A DNA stretch of 64,000 nt from Vandiemenella viatica (GCA_031002005.1 CM061920.1:54166610-54230609), one strand, 5' to 3'; counted from the stretch's first letter, positions 30,931-41,926 are shown. Program-made: numbers and translations. The notes: generated by a model from the letters alone, not told the origin.

Positions 30931-31194
30931 ATCCGGATAAATGACGCGTAAGGGAGGTGGGAAATAAACACTCTAACAGGATCCGTATAATGTGAGGGCA
31001 GCTCATCAGACTAGCATTAACAGAGTGAGAGGGACAGATGGTGGGTCGTGAGAAACGGGGGTACGGCGTGAGAAAGGGGGCCAGCTGCCCCGCCAAGCCG
31101 CACCGCGCGGGGGCTAATTGGGCTGCTATCACCTCCGTGCCAGGTCGTAGAGGAGGGGGAAATTGTCGAATCAGTGTCTGCCAAATTATTATCT
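30931..31194. other. No gene recognised
   Basis: GC-richer spacer (30950-31140) without a recognised domain on either strand. Confidence 0.4.
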
Positions 31195-31790
31195 TAACTA
31201 GCTTCTAAGCTCGTCAAAAATGACTGGTTTTAAGCAAAGCTTTGGCAAGTCATTTTTTTGCAGTTACTATAACAGTGACAGGGAGTACAGAGATAACCTA
31301 TACATCGAATATAAATAACTTCTATGCCCATCAAAATAACAGCTTGAATGCAGTGTTATGGCAGTTAATTTCCTCGCAATTCTTAACTAAATACAATTGT
31401 TATTAAATAACGCCCGAAACCTTAAAACGTGGTACATATTTCTTAGTTTACTGTAACAGCAATATCTCTGGACAGTATAAGAAATCATCTACATCGACTG
31501 AATATAAATAAACAAAACTAATAATTAATATGTTATAAATCAATGCATTTTATCTCGGAGTTGTTTATTTATAAAAGTTTCTCGGGAAACAAACCAATAA
31601 CGTCCATAACATGGGTTTGTAGTAATATCTCTGGCCGTAATTAGTCCGGGATTGAAGGCCGGCCACGTTACGTCAGCGTTACTGCAACGGTGATACAGCG
31701 GCCACAGTAGCCTTTTACATAAATAGACTAAGCTTTCATACCGATTACTCGGCAAGAGCTGATGAATTTTCATTTCGCATCCTGGAAAAT
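31195..31790. repeat. Dispersed repeat E, copy 2
   Basis: Collinear with 4205-4650, but longer, and it shows the block order twice in part: GGCAGTT/GGCAAGT with CTTAACTAAATACAA, TTGTTATTAAATAACGCC, TTTACTGTAACAGC and CTCTGGACAG. The right part has TCTCTGGCCGT-AATTAGTCCGG and TTACGTCA, as copy 1 does. Function and class unknown. Confidence 0.6.
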
Positions 31791-32101
31791 TTGCCTGTTA
31801 TCAAAACCCGTTTTATTACTAACAGCACCACACGCATTAGGTCCATAAAAACCCCTCCACTTGTCCCAGGACGATTTCTTGCCAAAAATTAAATGGCTGT
31901 TACTTTTGAAGCTGACAAATTCCCGCCACCACTGATATGGTGTTTATGCCATAGTTTAGATATGAGACATTTCTGAGCACTTGTTAACTACGACCACTGG
32001 AATGTATTTCGTTGCACTATTCAAAAAATGAACCGGAGTTTGACTGAGCGTACTGAAACTTTGCCATCCAGAACACAAGGAAACTAATACATGCCCAAGA
32101 C
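31791..32101. other. No gene recognised
   Basis: Short unassigned spacer. Confidence 0.4.
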
Positions 32102-32262
32102 TTTATTATTATGATTATTGCTTTCTCTCTCATCGAGTTCATTAGAGGCGGGAAAGGACTAGGCGCAAAGAACGGGAAGAAATTATCTGGAGAAACCATG
32201 CGAAATCGAAATGTGGATAACCGAATGGGGATTTGCATCCACTTTCCCCTCGAGCGTTGCCA
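32102..32262 (-). mobile_element. SINE family A copy with internal deletion
   Basis: Minus strand. GTTCATTAGAGGCGGGAAAG and AACGGGAAGAAATT are followed directly by GGAGAAACCATGCGAAA, so the middle of the body is lost. The B box is eroded (GGGGATTTGCATCC) and the head is cut by the adjoining MITE B copy. Confidence 0.78.
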
Positions 32263-32265
32263 CCC

Positions 32266-32506
32266 CAAGCGTCCATTAATTATGTGAGGTGAGGAATTCC
32301 GGAACCCCCTCCCCCTAAGATGACGCGAAACTTTGACGGAACCCCCCCCCCTTCCTCTTAGTTTTTTAGACCTTTTTTTCAGCTCTAATGTCCTTCCAGA
32401 ATTTCAAAAGATGAAGTCAGATTTCCATCGACCCCCTCCCCTCCCCTCCGGTGAGATTTCACGCCGCCCCCCCCCTATTTAATCTGACGTACTTAATGAA
32501 CGCCCT
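32266..32506. mobile_element. MITE family B, degenerate copy
   Basis: The left end resembles GCGTCCATTAATTATGTGAG and the right end, reverse-complemented, GGGCGTTCATTAAGTACG. Internal CCCC runs alternate with GGTGAGATTTCACG and ACCTTTTTTTCAGCTC, words typical of family B. The outermost bases and the target duplication are eroded. Confidence 0.65.
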
Positions 32507-32944
32507 AACGTCTCCAGGAGATACGCCGCTTGACCGACTGTGTGTCTGATATACACAGTTGCCGAAGTTCTCTATATTCATAAGAGCGCACTAGTAAGAC
32601 TTAATACTTGATTATTGCAGATGATTTCTTGTGCAGTTACTTAAATAATAATAGCTAGTTTTGTAAGACGACTGAAGCACACACAAAGCGATCTCGCTGG
32701 CTGGGGTTTGTTTCTGTGAAGCGGCCTGCCGTAGCCTTGGAGGGTTGTTTACGAGGTCTGTTCCAGGAAGAGGCCCGCCGGGGGTGTGGAATGCGGCCGA
32801 GGGGGCGCTGGGGTGCGGTCCACAACAGGGAGGCGCCAACGCCAGGGGATGGTCGCCGACCATTATCATTTATAAAAGATAATTTATAAAATATTTTACG
32901 GTGTAATGGGACATATTTTACAAAATATTTCTTTTATAAATTGT
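32507..32944. other. No gene recognised; GC-rich patch
   Basis: The stretch 32690-32850 is GC-rich and gives an 85-codon minus ORF rich in proline and alanine, most likely a composition effect. The A/T-rich 32880-32940 contains repeated ATAAAATAT words. Confidence 0.4.
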
Positions 32945-34160
32945 AAAAACCAGGACGATTGCGCTCTGTTACAAGTCGAATTATGAAAATACCTGCGTGG
33001 TGTAAAGATTGGCAGTTAGAGTTAAACCCTAAAAAGTGTCAGGTCCTGCGTATAAGTAAAAAGGTGATACCATTTAGCTCTGAATATACAATTAATGGCA
33101 CTGTCCTTAGAACGGTAGATTACGCTAAATTCTTAGGGGTAACAATTCGAAATAATTTGTCATGGAATGAGCATATTCTGATCATCATCATCCTCAGCAG
33201 TTTCAAGCCTCTGGCCGGGTCTGCTTCATGCACAAGCCACTCCATTTCCTTCTTTCTTCCCACCACCTCTCTATCGCCACCTTGTTCCAGTCCTCTCCTC
33301 TCTTGGTCTTCCTCTGGGTCGTTTACCATGCATATTGATTTCTCGAATTTTTCTTGGGATTCTCTGAACCTCCATTCTCTTGACATGTCCATACCATCTC
33401 AGTCTGGCCCTCTCTACCCTTTACTGTAGGGGGTTACTCTATTATGGTGCATCTAATCACTTCATTCCTTATTCTGTCCATTTTAGTAACTCCCATTCTA
33501 CCCCTTAAAAACTTCATTTCGCTTGCTTGTACTGTGCTGATGTCCCACTTTTTCATTGTCCATGTTTCGGCAGCTAAGTCAAGATAGGCACATAATATGT
33601 GTGGTAGATTACTCTCTTGCTTCTCTGTGGCACATCTTTATTCAATATCAGGCTTCTAATGCTCCTTAGTAACGCCTCTGCTTGTCATCCTATATGAAAG
33701 TAAATCGTATGCTCCAATTTCTAGGTCGTAATTTAAAACAGTGCACACCGGAAGTTAAATAGATTGCGTACAAATCATTAGTGCTGCCTCACTTAGAATA
33801 TTGTTGTTCTGTATGGGGTTCCCATCAAAAGGGGTTAATGGAGGCTTTGGAGAAGGTCCAAAGAAGAGCCGCCCGATTCGTGACAGGTATATATACTTGG
33901 AGGGAAAGCGTAAGTGCGATGTTGAAGGAGTTCCGTTGGAAAGACCTGGAACACCGAAGGCGTTGCTCTCGACAGACTCTAATTGAAAAATACACGACTG
34001 ACGTATTTCGGTATACCAGCAAACATGTATTACTACCACGAACATTCATATCTAGGAATGACCGCGAAAATAAGAGAAATCAGGGCCATAACCGTTTCAA
34101 TTCTGGACTCATTTTTTCCACGAGCGATTAGGGAACGGAATAGGAAGGATTTAAGGGGCG
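32945..34160 (+). pseudogene. CR1-like RT, split by an RTE-like insertion
   Basis: The first part (32945-33178) reads WCKDWQLELNPKKCQVLRIS, then YAKFLGVTIRNNLSWNEHI. The second part (33706-34160) resumes with FLGRNLKQCTPEVK, then AYKSLVLPHLEYCCSVWG, KVQRRAARFVTGIYTW and MLKEFRWKDLEHRRR. Joined, these are the normal order of a CR1-group RT thumb and C-terminal region. One in-frame stop after EVK and later frame changes show decay. The minus-strand insertion at 33181-33705 separates the two parts. Confidence 0.75.
33181..33705 (-). pseudogene. RTE-like LINE 3' fragment inserted in the CR1-like element
   Basis: The minus-strand translation includes RRGLEQGGDREVVGRKKEME and a WLVHEADPARGLKLLRMMMI ending, similar to 3'-terminal regions of RTE-type elements. 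Its 3' end (lower coordinate) carries an ATGATGATGAT-type simple tail, as in RTE elements that end in short repeats. The 5' end near 33705 is truncated. The flanks re-join into one CR1-like frame. Confidence 0.6.
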
Positions 34161-34182
34161 AGTAAACTTAAAATCCGATAGG

Positions 34183-34262
34183 CGTAGCTTTCGATAAAGC
34201 ACTCCGGCCATACTAATTTGGATTTTCCATGGTTTTCCCAGGCGAATGTCCGGATGGTTACT
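34183..34262 (+). mobile_element. SINE family A fragment
   Basis: TTTGGATTTTCCATGGTTTT, CCCAGGCGAATGTCCGGATG matches the central body of family A. Head and tail are missing or too diverged. Confidence 0.5.
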
Positions 34263-34579
34263 CAAAACAGCCCGTGGGCGCCTCCTGGCTTATCTCGAAT
34301 ATCCCTTCCAAATTATTACACTTTCGGATAGTTGCAATGCACTCTCCGCCACACACTTTTAGTGAATCGCGGGGTAATAATAATAATAATAGTACATTAC
34401 ATTTTATGAAAGATTTCATTATCCTGCCAAAGTAAACAAAGAAATTGGCGCAAGCAAGTTTGATAGAACTGCCGAATCCATGAAAATCTTGGTTTCTAAG
34501 CATAAACAGAAGAAAAGGTTGTGCAACCAGGTACCGTACATGTATACTAAGGGAACAGGTATAAATAGGCGGACACTTA

Positions 34580-34680
34580 GGCAAAGATTGCGATGTTAAT
34601 TAGTTCTCTCAAAGAAGGCTGTACTGTGGATGACGTAAAAAAGAAAATTAATGAATTAAAAGTCTCGTACTTGCCACGTT
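34580..34680 (+). pseudogene. Possible MADF-domain fragment
   Basis: The frame reads KIAMLISSLKEGCTVDDVKK followed by KINELKVSYL. The TxxDVKKKINxLRxSY pattern resembles the third helix of a MADF domain, and the first two helices are not seen. Compare the clearer relic at 22255-22500. A small ORF continues to 34949 without further recognisable features. Confidence 0.4.
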
Positions 34681-34814
34681 TCTGGAATAATAGCAGAGGG
34701 AACGCGCTGAGCAATACGCGTGCTGTACTGCAGAATAGTGCACATCCACTAGCAGCAATTGAGTACAACCCATTGCACTTGCACCGTAAAAATAGACACC
34801 CAATAGTATATACC

Positions 34815-35510
34815 GTTAGGATCGGTGGTAATGATTCTGATATAGAAATTTTGGAAAACATTGCGGTAAGAATTTATTGGACCTATACTGCAGCTTCGAC
34901 CATAATTTTTATAATATGTCATCTCTTCTCATTACAGCTCTTTCACTAAACTTTGATGAATTCCTTTCATATCAAGTCTTGCAATCCACGATCGAACCAA
35001 ATACGTTCACTTATCTTCTTTTTCTTCAGTAAAATACATAATGTGACAGCTGCACTTACTGCGGCTGCACGAGCAGACAAGTTTACTTTACTCATATCAG
35101 AAAACTATGAAGAAAAATTTTGTGTAGAGTAATGTGCCTGATAAAATATCATAAAATATCTTTTATAAAATAAATATGGTCAGGCCCATTGCACTACATA
35201 AAATTTTTCATCATAGTTCTTTGAAATGAATGAAGTAAACTTGTATGCTTGTGCAGCCGCAATAAGTGCAGCTGTCACAATATGTATTTTATAGAAGCAA
35301 AAGTTGACAAGTAAACATGTGTGGCTTAGGCCGTGTATTGCAAAACTTGAAATGAAAGGAGCTGATCAAAATTTAGCGAAAGAGCGGCAGTGTGAAGACA
35401 TGACTCATTATTAAAATTGTGGGCAAAGTTGCAATATAGCTCCAACAAATACTGTAAAATTTTAATAAATTTCTGCATCAGAAATGGATCCCTGATCCCA
35501 GAGACATGTT
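34815..35510. repeat. Long imperfect palindrome (about 700 bp)
   Basis: The left arm (about 34815-35140) and right arm (about 35184-35510) are inverted copies. The closest match is at the core: AAAATACATAATGTGACAGC and ACTGCGGCTGCAC on the left are mirrored at 35235-35295. Outer parts (CTCTTTCACTAAACTTTGAT, CCTTTCATATCAAGTCTTGC) are mirrored near 35335-35400. Divergence rises toward the ends. It could be a foldback element or an inverted duplication. The left arm contains GGTAAGAAT and TTCTCATTACAG, which look like splice sites. Confidence 0.65.
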
Positions 35511-35733
35511 ATGCAGTGTCTATTTTTTGCTGTTTATGTGCAGTCGGTAGTTCTCGATTGCCGGCGGCAGAGCTACGCGAATAAGCAGCACCTCAGCCCA
35601 ATCTCTCCGCTATTATTCCAGAAACCTGTAATAGTTCCTCAATCTATTGACTTTCTTTTTAACGGTGTTCACAGGGCAGCCGTATTTAATAGAATTAATT
35701 AATCTTTGCTAATTACAATTCATATAGTCCACA
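35511..35733. other. No gene recognised
   Basis: Short spacer between the palindrome and the RTE copy. Confidence 0.4.
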
Positions 35734-36072
35734 TTTTTTTTAGCTGTCGTCAGTCTTTAGACTGGTTTGATGCAATCCTCCATCCCTTCCTATCCTGTGC
35801 TAACCTCTTCATTTCTACATACCCCTTACAACCCACGTCCTCAATTATCTGCTTCATATATTCTAATCTCCAATCCAGCATGTCTCAAAATATGACGTAC
35901 CAGCCTGTGTCTTCTTCCTGTAGGCTTCTTCCATAAACTTCTTTTCTCAACCACCATTTCCAAAACTCGTTCATTTCTTACTTTGTCTGTCCACCTAATT
36001 TTCAGCATTCTTCTGTAGCACCACATTTCAAATGCTTCAAGTTTCTTTCTTTCCGGTATTCCTAAAGTCCAG
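35734..36072 (-). pseudogene. RTE-type LINE 3' end (copy 1), 5'-truncated
   Basis: The minus frame reads LGIPERKKLEAFEMWCYRRM, LKIRWTDKVRNERVLE, RSLWKKPTGRRHRLVRHILR. These match the conserved C-terminal region of RTE elements (AFEMWCYRR...W, GHI.R, RGRQR). After HAGLE a deletion removes the GNLLVEGTVEGKNCRGRQR part present in the other copies. The 3' end keeps the family signature TGAYGACAGC followed by an A-run. Confidence 0.85.
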
Positions 36073-36088
36073 GTATTTATTTGAAAAA

Positions 36089-36501
36089 TCAATAAAAACC
36101 TAAACGGGCAGCGATAGATATACACCGTTTGTTGCAATATGCTTGGGACAAAAGTAAATTTTCAGGCCGACAAACTTTCGGAATTAGTTACAATTTTCAA
36201 CAACAGATGGCGCTGCATTCTGGAAAAATCTAAAGTATGATTATTCTAAGGAATAAACCATATTTTTTCACAGAAACTTGCAATCTGTAAACAGCACACG
36301 CTTACAGCAGAAAGACGACTTACAGAATGGCGAACTCACAGACTGCGTTTACTTCTATATCTTTCAAATCGCCTCCAGCGTTATCTGTTGTTGAAAATTG
36401 TAACTAATTTCGAAAGTTTGTCTGCCTGAAAATTTACTGTTGTCCCAAGCATATTGCAACAAACGGTGTATTTCCATCACTGCCCGTTTAGTTTTTATTG
36501 A
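36089..36501. mobile_element. TIR element of about 412 bp
   Basis: Long inverted repeats of about 125 bp: the left begins TCAATAAAAACCTAAACGGG and the right, reverse-complemented, CAATAAAAACTAAACGGGC. Both continue with ATACACCGTTTGTTGCAATA, GCTTGGGACAA and TTTTCAGGC. The short centre has no coding capacity. It abuts the truncated 5' end of the RTE copy. Class unassigned. Confidence 0.8.
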
Positions 36502-36529
36502 TCACAGATTTTATTACGTTAAGTTTATT

Positions 36530-37130
36530 ACAAACTGACTGCGAGGAAAAGCCTGAGTGACCGATACAACATTACAGAGACTTACATACGCTATCCGTCT
36601 CTATCCGTTAATTTCGAAATTTCATGACAAGGTATGTTATTTATCCAGAAAAAAGTGACCTGTGTTCTTCTTAATGGTACATAGTATTTCCTTGTCAAAT
36701 CGTATCATGATCGACAGATTGCGAAGATTGAGCAGCCGGTTAAAAACTATATCACCGGGTCACTAAGACCAAACGAAATTATTAATAGTATTATTAGCTT
36801 TTACCCTCGACTTAGTAGGCGCGGACTAATTGCTGAATTGGATATACAAAGTTGTAAGTTACGTAAAAGGCTTCCCAAAATCTGGCTGTGAGAGAAACGA
36901 AGCCTAAGCCATCTATATAACATTACGGAGACACACACTATCCGCCTGTCCGTCATCAAATTTCACCACAAAATGTGTTATTTATCCTGGAAAAAGTATC
37001 ATATGTCCTTCTGATGATACATAGTCTTTGCTTGTCCAATTTTATCAAGATCAGTTTAGTCGTGAAATCGTAACAAACAGGCAGAGATACAGAGTTACTT
37101 TCACATTTATAATATTACTAGTGGGATTTA
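36530..37130 (+). repeat. Dispersed repeat F, two tandem units
   Basis: The first unit (about 36530-36730) and second (about 36860-37130) each hold GAGAAACGAAGCC or GCGAGGAAAAGCC, ACATTACxGAGAC, TATCCGxCT, TGTTATTTATCC, ATACATAGT and TCAAGATC or TCATGATC. Between them lies the GGTTAAAAACTATATCACCG part that also starts the copy at 6776. The second unit has the full ending AGAGTTACTTTCACATTTAT. Confidence 0.65.
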
Positions 37131-37750
37131 TTGGATAATTTTGACAAAGAAACTGTCATTAGGTAATGAAGATAAGATAGAATGGGGAAAATAACCCGTC
37201 ACTTACCACAAATGGTGGAAAGTGGGCCAGATAAAAAAAACGCTTAACACTTTACAATTTTTCGGTTAACAACCTTCCTCAAGTAGCAGGCGAGACTGGT
37301 ATGTGCACATGATGGTGACAGGTTGGAGCGACTGTCGACCCCTGCAGTGGATATCAGATGATGGAGACGGTGGGGGGTCCTCTTTGTCCGACTGCTCATA
37401 AACAGACGCCGCGCCGGCCAGTTCGCTATTGTGTCATTGTCCACGGCGCCCATAGCACCTGTCGCCTGACTTCATAGCTTCATCACGCAGGAGTCACCCG
37501 CTGCTTCTGTTTGTAAATACTGCGAAAGTCAGATTTAATATACCTGCTGAAACTCATGATATCGCTCCAACTCCAACTTATTTATAATACTCGTAAGGCT
37601 GTATTTACTGACTGAACTGTAGCGCCTTCTTCTAACGTTCTAGGAGGAACTTCTGGGGTTTTATCACCAGTGCCACTCGGCTGTGAACAGAAAAATCGTA
37701 AATCAGTTAGAGATAAATACGAGTAAAACAAAATCTGAGAAATTCAAAAA
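37131..37750. other. No gene recognised
   Basis: Moderately GC-rich (37300-37500) with a minus ORF of 69 codons that shows no domain. Confidence 0.4.
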
Positions 37751-37986
37751 CACTTTTTTTTTTTTTAATGGCGTTCGGATTTTTAGCCATCCAAGCAGCA
37801 TCATCTGTGTTTCATCTTCCTCAGTTGTGTCAGATTATTCTAGTATTGTTGATAATCTCAAGTGAAAGACCAACACAGGACGAACACAACACTTAATTAA
37901 AACTACCCCTGCCTAGGGCCGGACTCGAACCAGTGACCTCTGCAATGCGAAGCCAGCTCGCTAGCCCCGCGCTACCGAGGCCGGCT
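37751..37986 (-). mobile_element. SINE family B copy
   Basis: Minus strand. A T-run tail (37755-37768) and AATGGCGTTCGG are followed by the body, then a tRNA-like head. Reverse-complemented, the head has GCCGGCCTCGGTAGCGCGGG (A-box region), CTGGCTTCGCATTGCAGAGG and the B box GGTTCGAGTCCGGCC. It matches 44918-45152 in head, tail and length. It lies against a piece of SINE C, suggesting insertion into it. Confidence 0.82.
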
Positions 37987-37989
37987 GTA

Positions 37990-38047
37990 TGAAGTATACT
38001 AGGATGTTCCTGGTGGCTTGGATTCCACGTAAACAGGTCCCGTTTAT
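37990..38047 (+). mobile_element. SINE family C fragment
   Basis: The block ATGAAGTATACTAGGATG, GGATTCCACGTAAACAGGTC matches the 3' body of family C (24725-24780). The 5' part is missing next to the SINE B head. Confidence 0.55.
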
Positions 38048-38950
38048 CTGTTGCCAATACGACGACTGAGGCGGAATTAGGGACACATCTAACTGTAACG
38101 GCCCAAGTTTTGGTGCAAAAGATTTAGTTGTGTGATTTAGAATTAAACGAGTGTTAGGTGAGTCGTGACAGTACGCCAGAGTCGCGTGCCGTCCGCACGA
38201 GAGTAATGAGTCAGGTTTTGCTAACAAAAACGATCAGCGCATACCACAGCCAGGGACACTGGCCGGTCAATTGCCGAAAGAAGTCTAGAATGTTCGATGT
38301 GGGCAATATAAGGAACGCAGGACATGCGTTCGGTCTTCTCAGTGACAGATTGACAGTAGGCACGTCACTATGCCAGTTAGTGGATAGTCAATAGCCTCTC
38401 TCTCTCTCTCCTATCGCCTGGTCTCGCGTTAGGGTCGACAGTGCTGCGACACTTGGCGGAATCCTCCGATAGCCATTCTACATGTATGTAAGCAATTGTT
38501 CCATCATCTACTAGTAGTTCAGAAGATGTAAATCCCATAGAAGCCTACGGGGATAGCCTCGCAGACGACGTCAAAATGGATAATATGATTCAGTCAAGGA
38601 CGAGCAATAAACAGTATCGTACAGCAGTTAGGCTGTGTTCTCATTGGTAGAATAAAGAGAACCTGCTGTTTGCCATAGTAAGCCTAAGTTGGTGAAGCCA
38701 TACTTACAACCACACAGGTCTGTGGTCCTAATCCACAGTGGTGTCAGAACATGATATTAGTAAATAGCCTTACAGCTGAGCTGGAGAGTGGAGCCGAGGT
38801 CGCCGGAGGTCAGCAGCATTAAAGGTTAGTACCTGAATTTCCAGACACTCTCTGCCGATTCCAAATAACGCCCACAGAAGAGGAGCTAGACCACTCGACT
38901 AGTCCGTTACATAACCTCTGTAACCTGAAAGCCAAACAGTATTTCGAAAT
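38048..38950. other. No gene recognised
   Basis: Mixed composition with a short (CT)n run at 38397-38411. ORFs on both strands overlap and lack domains. Confidence 0.4.
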
Positions 38951-39197
38951 CTTTTTTTTATTACTTATTGCTTTACGCCTCGTCCACGGCTAATGTCATT
39001 AGAGGCGGGATGGGATTGGGGACAAGGAGCGGTAATGAATTCGGCCATGGCCTTTTTGAAGGAAGCATCCCGGCATTCGCCAGGAGTGATTTGGGGAAAC
39101 CATGGAGAACACAAATCTGGATGCCCGGACGGGGATTCGAACCCGCGTCCTCCCGAATGCGAGGCCAGGAAGTTAACGGTTCACCCACCACGCTCGG
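38951..39197 (-). mobile_element. SINE family A copy, near consensus
   Basis: Full-length minus copy with T-run, GCTTTACGCCTCGTCCACGG, GGGGAAACCATGGAGAACAC, GACGGGGATTCGAACCCGCG (intact B box) and CACCCACCACGCTCGG. This copy, 55793-56043 and 60292-60539 are the most alike, pointing to a young subfamily with CTAATGTCATTAGAGGCGGG-type tails. Confidence 0.93.
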
Positions 39198-39954
39198 TTT
39201 TCGAAGTCTCCCACAAAGCAGTGCGATTCGCTTTTACTTAATCAACTGAGGAATTCAAGAAATAACACAAGCTACCAAATTTTATTGGTCACTAGCTGTT
39301 GAAAATGTGCAAACAAACTAAAAATGAGAATGAAAAACGTATTTTTGAGTGATCATAGTCCATGGTTATTCAATTTGAGAAGGAGTACATTCAGAAGAAA
39401 GCCAATGGGAAATTTGACATGCGAGATGAATTACTCCGGCAGTACACTACGGAAATGCTGTAAATGTGCGATGTGCCTGGGATGTGATCGACTTTGCGGT
39501 TTTATTCCGAAATTTAAATCACAATTAAAGTAAGTCAGAATTTCGTATCTCGGCCCGGATATCCTCCTTTTGATTTGCGTGGTTCCCCGAAATCACTGCA
39601 TACGTAAGATGGAATATTCCTTCCATACAATGCAGACAAACTTGTACTTCGATCTGATATCATACTAATTAATGAATAAGATATCGTTTGTGATATGGAC
39701 TTTCAGAAAAGGAACAAATTTTCCTGCCGCACAGTTGCTTTAAATGCAGAGCGGAATTCATAACCTTCCTGGTTTCTAATGTGTATTTATAGTGGTATAA
39801 CTGTAACACTCTTGTTCAGTACCAAAGTCCACAATCACCCCAGCCTGCCACGCTCACTGACGTCATCCCGGCACCAAGATGGCCTCCGGCGTATCGCAGG
39901 GGGTTACATGTATAATCCTAGTAAGAAAGAAGCTGGTTCACCATTGCTTATCAC
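39198..39954. other. No gene recognised
   Basis: No domain in the small ORFs. A weak SINE-A-like block (GTGGTTCCCCGAAATCACTG near 39580) is too short to call. Confidence 0.4.
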
Positions 39955-40221
39955 CATATAGTTTACCAGAGTCCTGGCTCAAATCCCAAACCTTTTCATA
40001 CAGCGTAAGAGATGGTGGCACACATCATTATGGATGGTGATTCGTCCTTCGAAAGAGGACGTAAAACTCGGCGGCCCACTTACGCCTGAATTAGGGATAT
40101 AACAGATATCCGTATCCGCTAGTGTGGAACTTTCGAGTGAAATTCTACATCCGCTTTCGCATCCGCATCCGCAATTTTTAATGCGGATTTATGGCTGATG
40201 TTTTTTTTTTTACATTGCAAT

Positions 40222-41198
40222 AAGAAGTTATAGTAAAAGTAGAGAACCTTGAGAGACATGCATCAGTTAAAAAGGGTGTGAGACAAGGTTGTAGTCTATC
40301 CTCGTTAATATTCAACTTGTATGTAGAAGAAGCAATAAAGGAAATAAAAGAAACATTTTCACGTGGCATAAGTGTTCAGGGAGAAAAAATCAGTATACTA
40401 CGATTTGCTGATGACATTGTCTTGTTAGCAGAGAGGGCTGAGGATATTGAGAAGTTACTGAGTATCATGAACAAAATACTGAAGGATGATATGAACTGAA
40501 TATATATAAAAACAACACAAAACTGATGAAATGTAGCAGAAATAATACCAATCACTGTAGATTAAATATAAAAATAGGGTCGGATGCAATAGGAGAAGTA
40601 AGTGAATTCTGCTACTTGGGAAGCAAAGTTACAACCGATGGCCGAAGCAAGAATGATGTAAAAAGCAGAATAGCACTAGCAAAAAGAGTCTTCATGAAAA
40701 AGAGAAAGAGTTTCAAATATTGATCTAGGAATTAGAAAGAACTTTTTAAAACTCTATGTGTGCAACACAGCACTTTACTGTAGCGAAACGTGGACTTCAG
40801 GAATACCGGAAAGAAAGAAAATTAAAGCATTTGAAATGTGGTGCTACAGAAGAATGCTGAAAATTAAGTGGACAGACAAAGTACGAAATGAACGAGTTTT
40901 GGAAATGATGGGCGAGGAAAGAAGTTTGTGGAAGAAGCTTATAGAAACAAGAGACAGGTTGGTAGGTCATATTTTGAAACATGCTGGATTGGTTAATTTG
41001 TTAGTGGAGGGAACAGTCGAAGGTAAGAACTGTAGAGGAGATTAGAATATATGAAGCAGATAATTGAAGACGTGGGTTGTAAGGGATATGTAAAGATGAA
41101 GAGGTTAGCAGAAGATAGGAAGTGATGGAGGATTGCATCAAACCATCAAACCAATCGAAAGACTGATGACAGCAAATATATATATATATATATATATT
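40222..41198 (+). pseudogene. RTE-type LINE 3' half (copy 2)
   Basis: Successive plus frames give KKGVRQGCSLSSLIFNLYVE, ILRFADDIVLLAERAEDI (catalytic FADD box), IGEVSEFCYLGSKVTTDG, GIPERKKIKAFEMWCYRRML, KIKWTDKVRNERVLEMMGEE and LVGHILKHAGLVNLLVEGTV. That is the RT palm through the C-terminus of an RTE element. Frameshifts occur near 40495, 40720 and 41045. The 3' end is TGATGACAGC followed by about 11 TA units (41177-41198), a typical RTE-style simple-repeat tail. Insertion is inside the hAT. Confidence 0.88.
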
Positions 41199-41746
41199 AT
41201 TCTTTTCTCTCAATACGAGATTCTGCCCATCGTCGCTTAGCTAACAAAATGTGGTTGTTTATTTCTAACGAACTGGCAATAAAAGTAACCATGTGCTGAA
41301 CGGTGATATTACCTAAGCGACAAATTTACACGTTTGAACTTGCATGTTAAGTAAACCGGCGTATTCACGATCCAACTTATAAGACATCCGTGTAGAAATA
41401 CCGTAGCGTGCGCTCACCCATTCACGCTAATAGAAGGGGTCCAATAAAATGTTCTAAGCAACCCTTTTCACTCATACTTTCTCGCGCCACATCATGTGTC
41501 ATTATCGCACACTCGTTGGATGTTTCCTTCAATAGCTTCCTACAATATCCATAGCTCGCTGGACAGAAACGATCTGTTTTAGTTGCCTGGGAGTCCAACA
41601 ATATCCAACACGTCCTATTATAGTCCTGTAACCCCTTACACGGCCCATTAAGGGTTCTTTATCGAAAATCGGATCATCGTAGGTTCTACAAGTTGTACTG
41701 TAAACGCGGCACTAGACCGGTGGGAAGGCGGGTGGCGAGGCACAGA

Positions 41747-41926
41747 ACCGAGCGTGGTGGGTGAGGGCATGCAGATTTGGGTTTTCCATGGTTTCCCCGA
41801 ATCATTCCAGGCAAATGTTTTTTTTAAAGGCCGTGGCCGAATTCCTTCCCGTTCCTAGCCCCCATCCTTTCCCGCTTCTAATAACCTCGACGTCGACGAA
41901 ACTTATAACCATAAGCCAAAAAAGAA
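41747..41926 (+). mobile_element. SINE family A copy lacking its B box
   Basis: Plus strand. AGCGTGGTGGGTGAGG jumps directly to GCATGCAGATTTGGGTTTTC, so the B-box part of the tRNA head is deleted. The body and tail (TTCCTTCCCGTTCC, CTTCTAATAACCTCGACGTC, AACCATAAGCC and an A-rich end) are preserved. It is inserted in the hAT element, so it post-dates the hAT. Confidence 0.88.
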
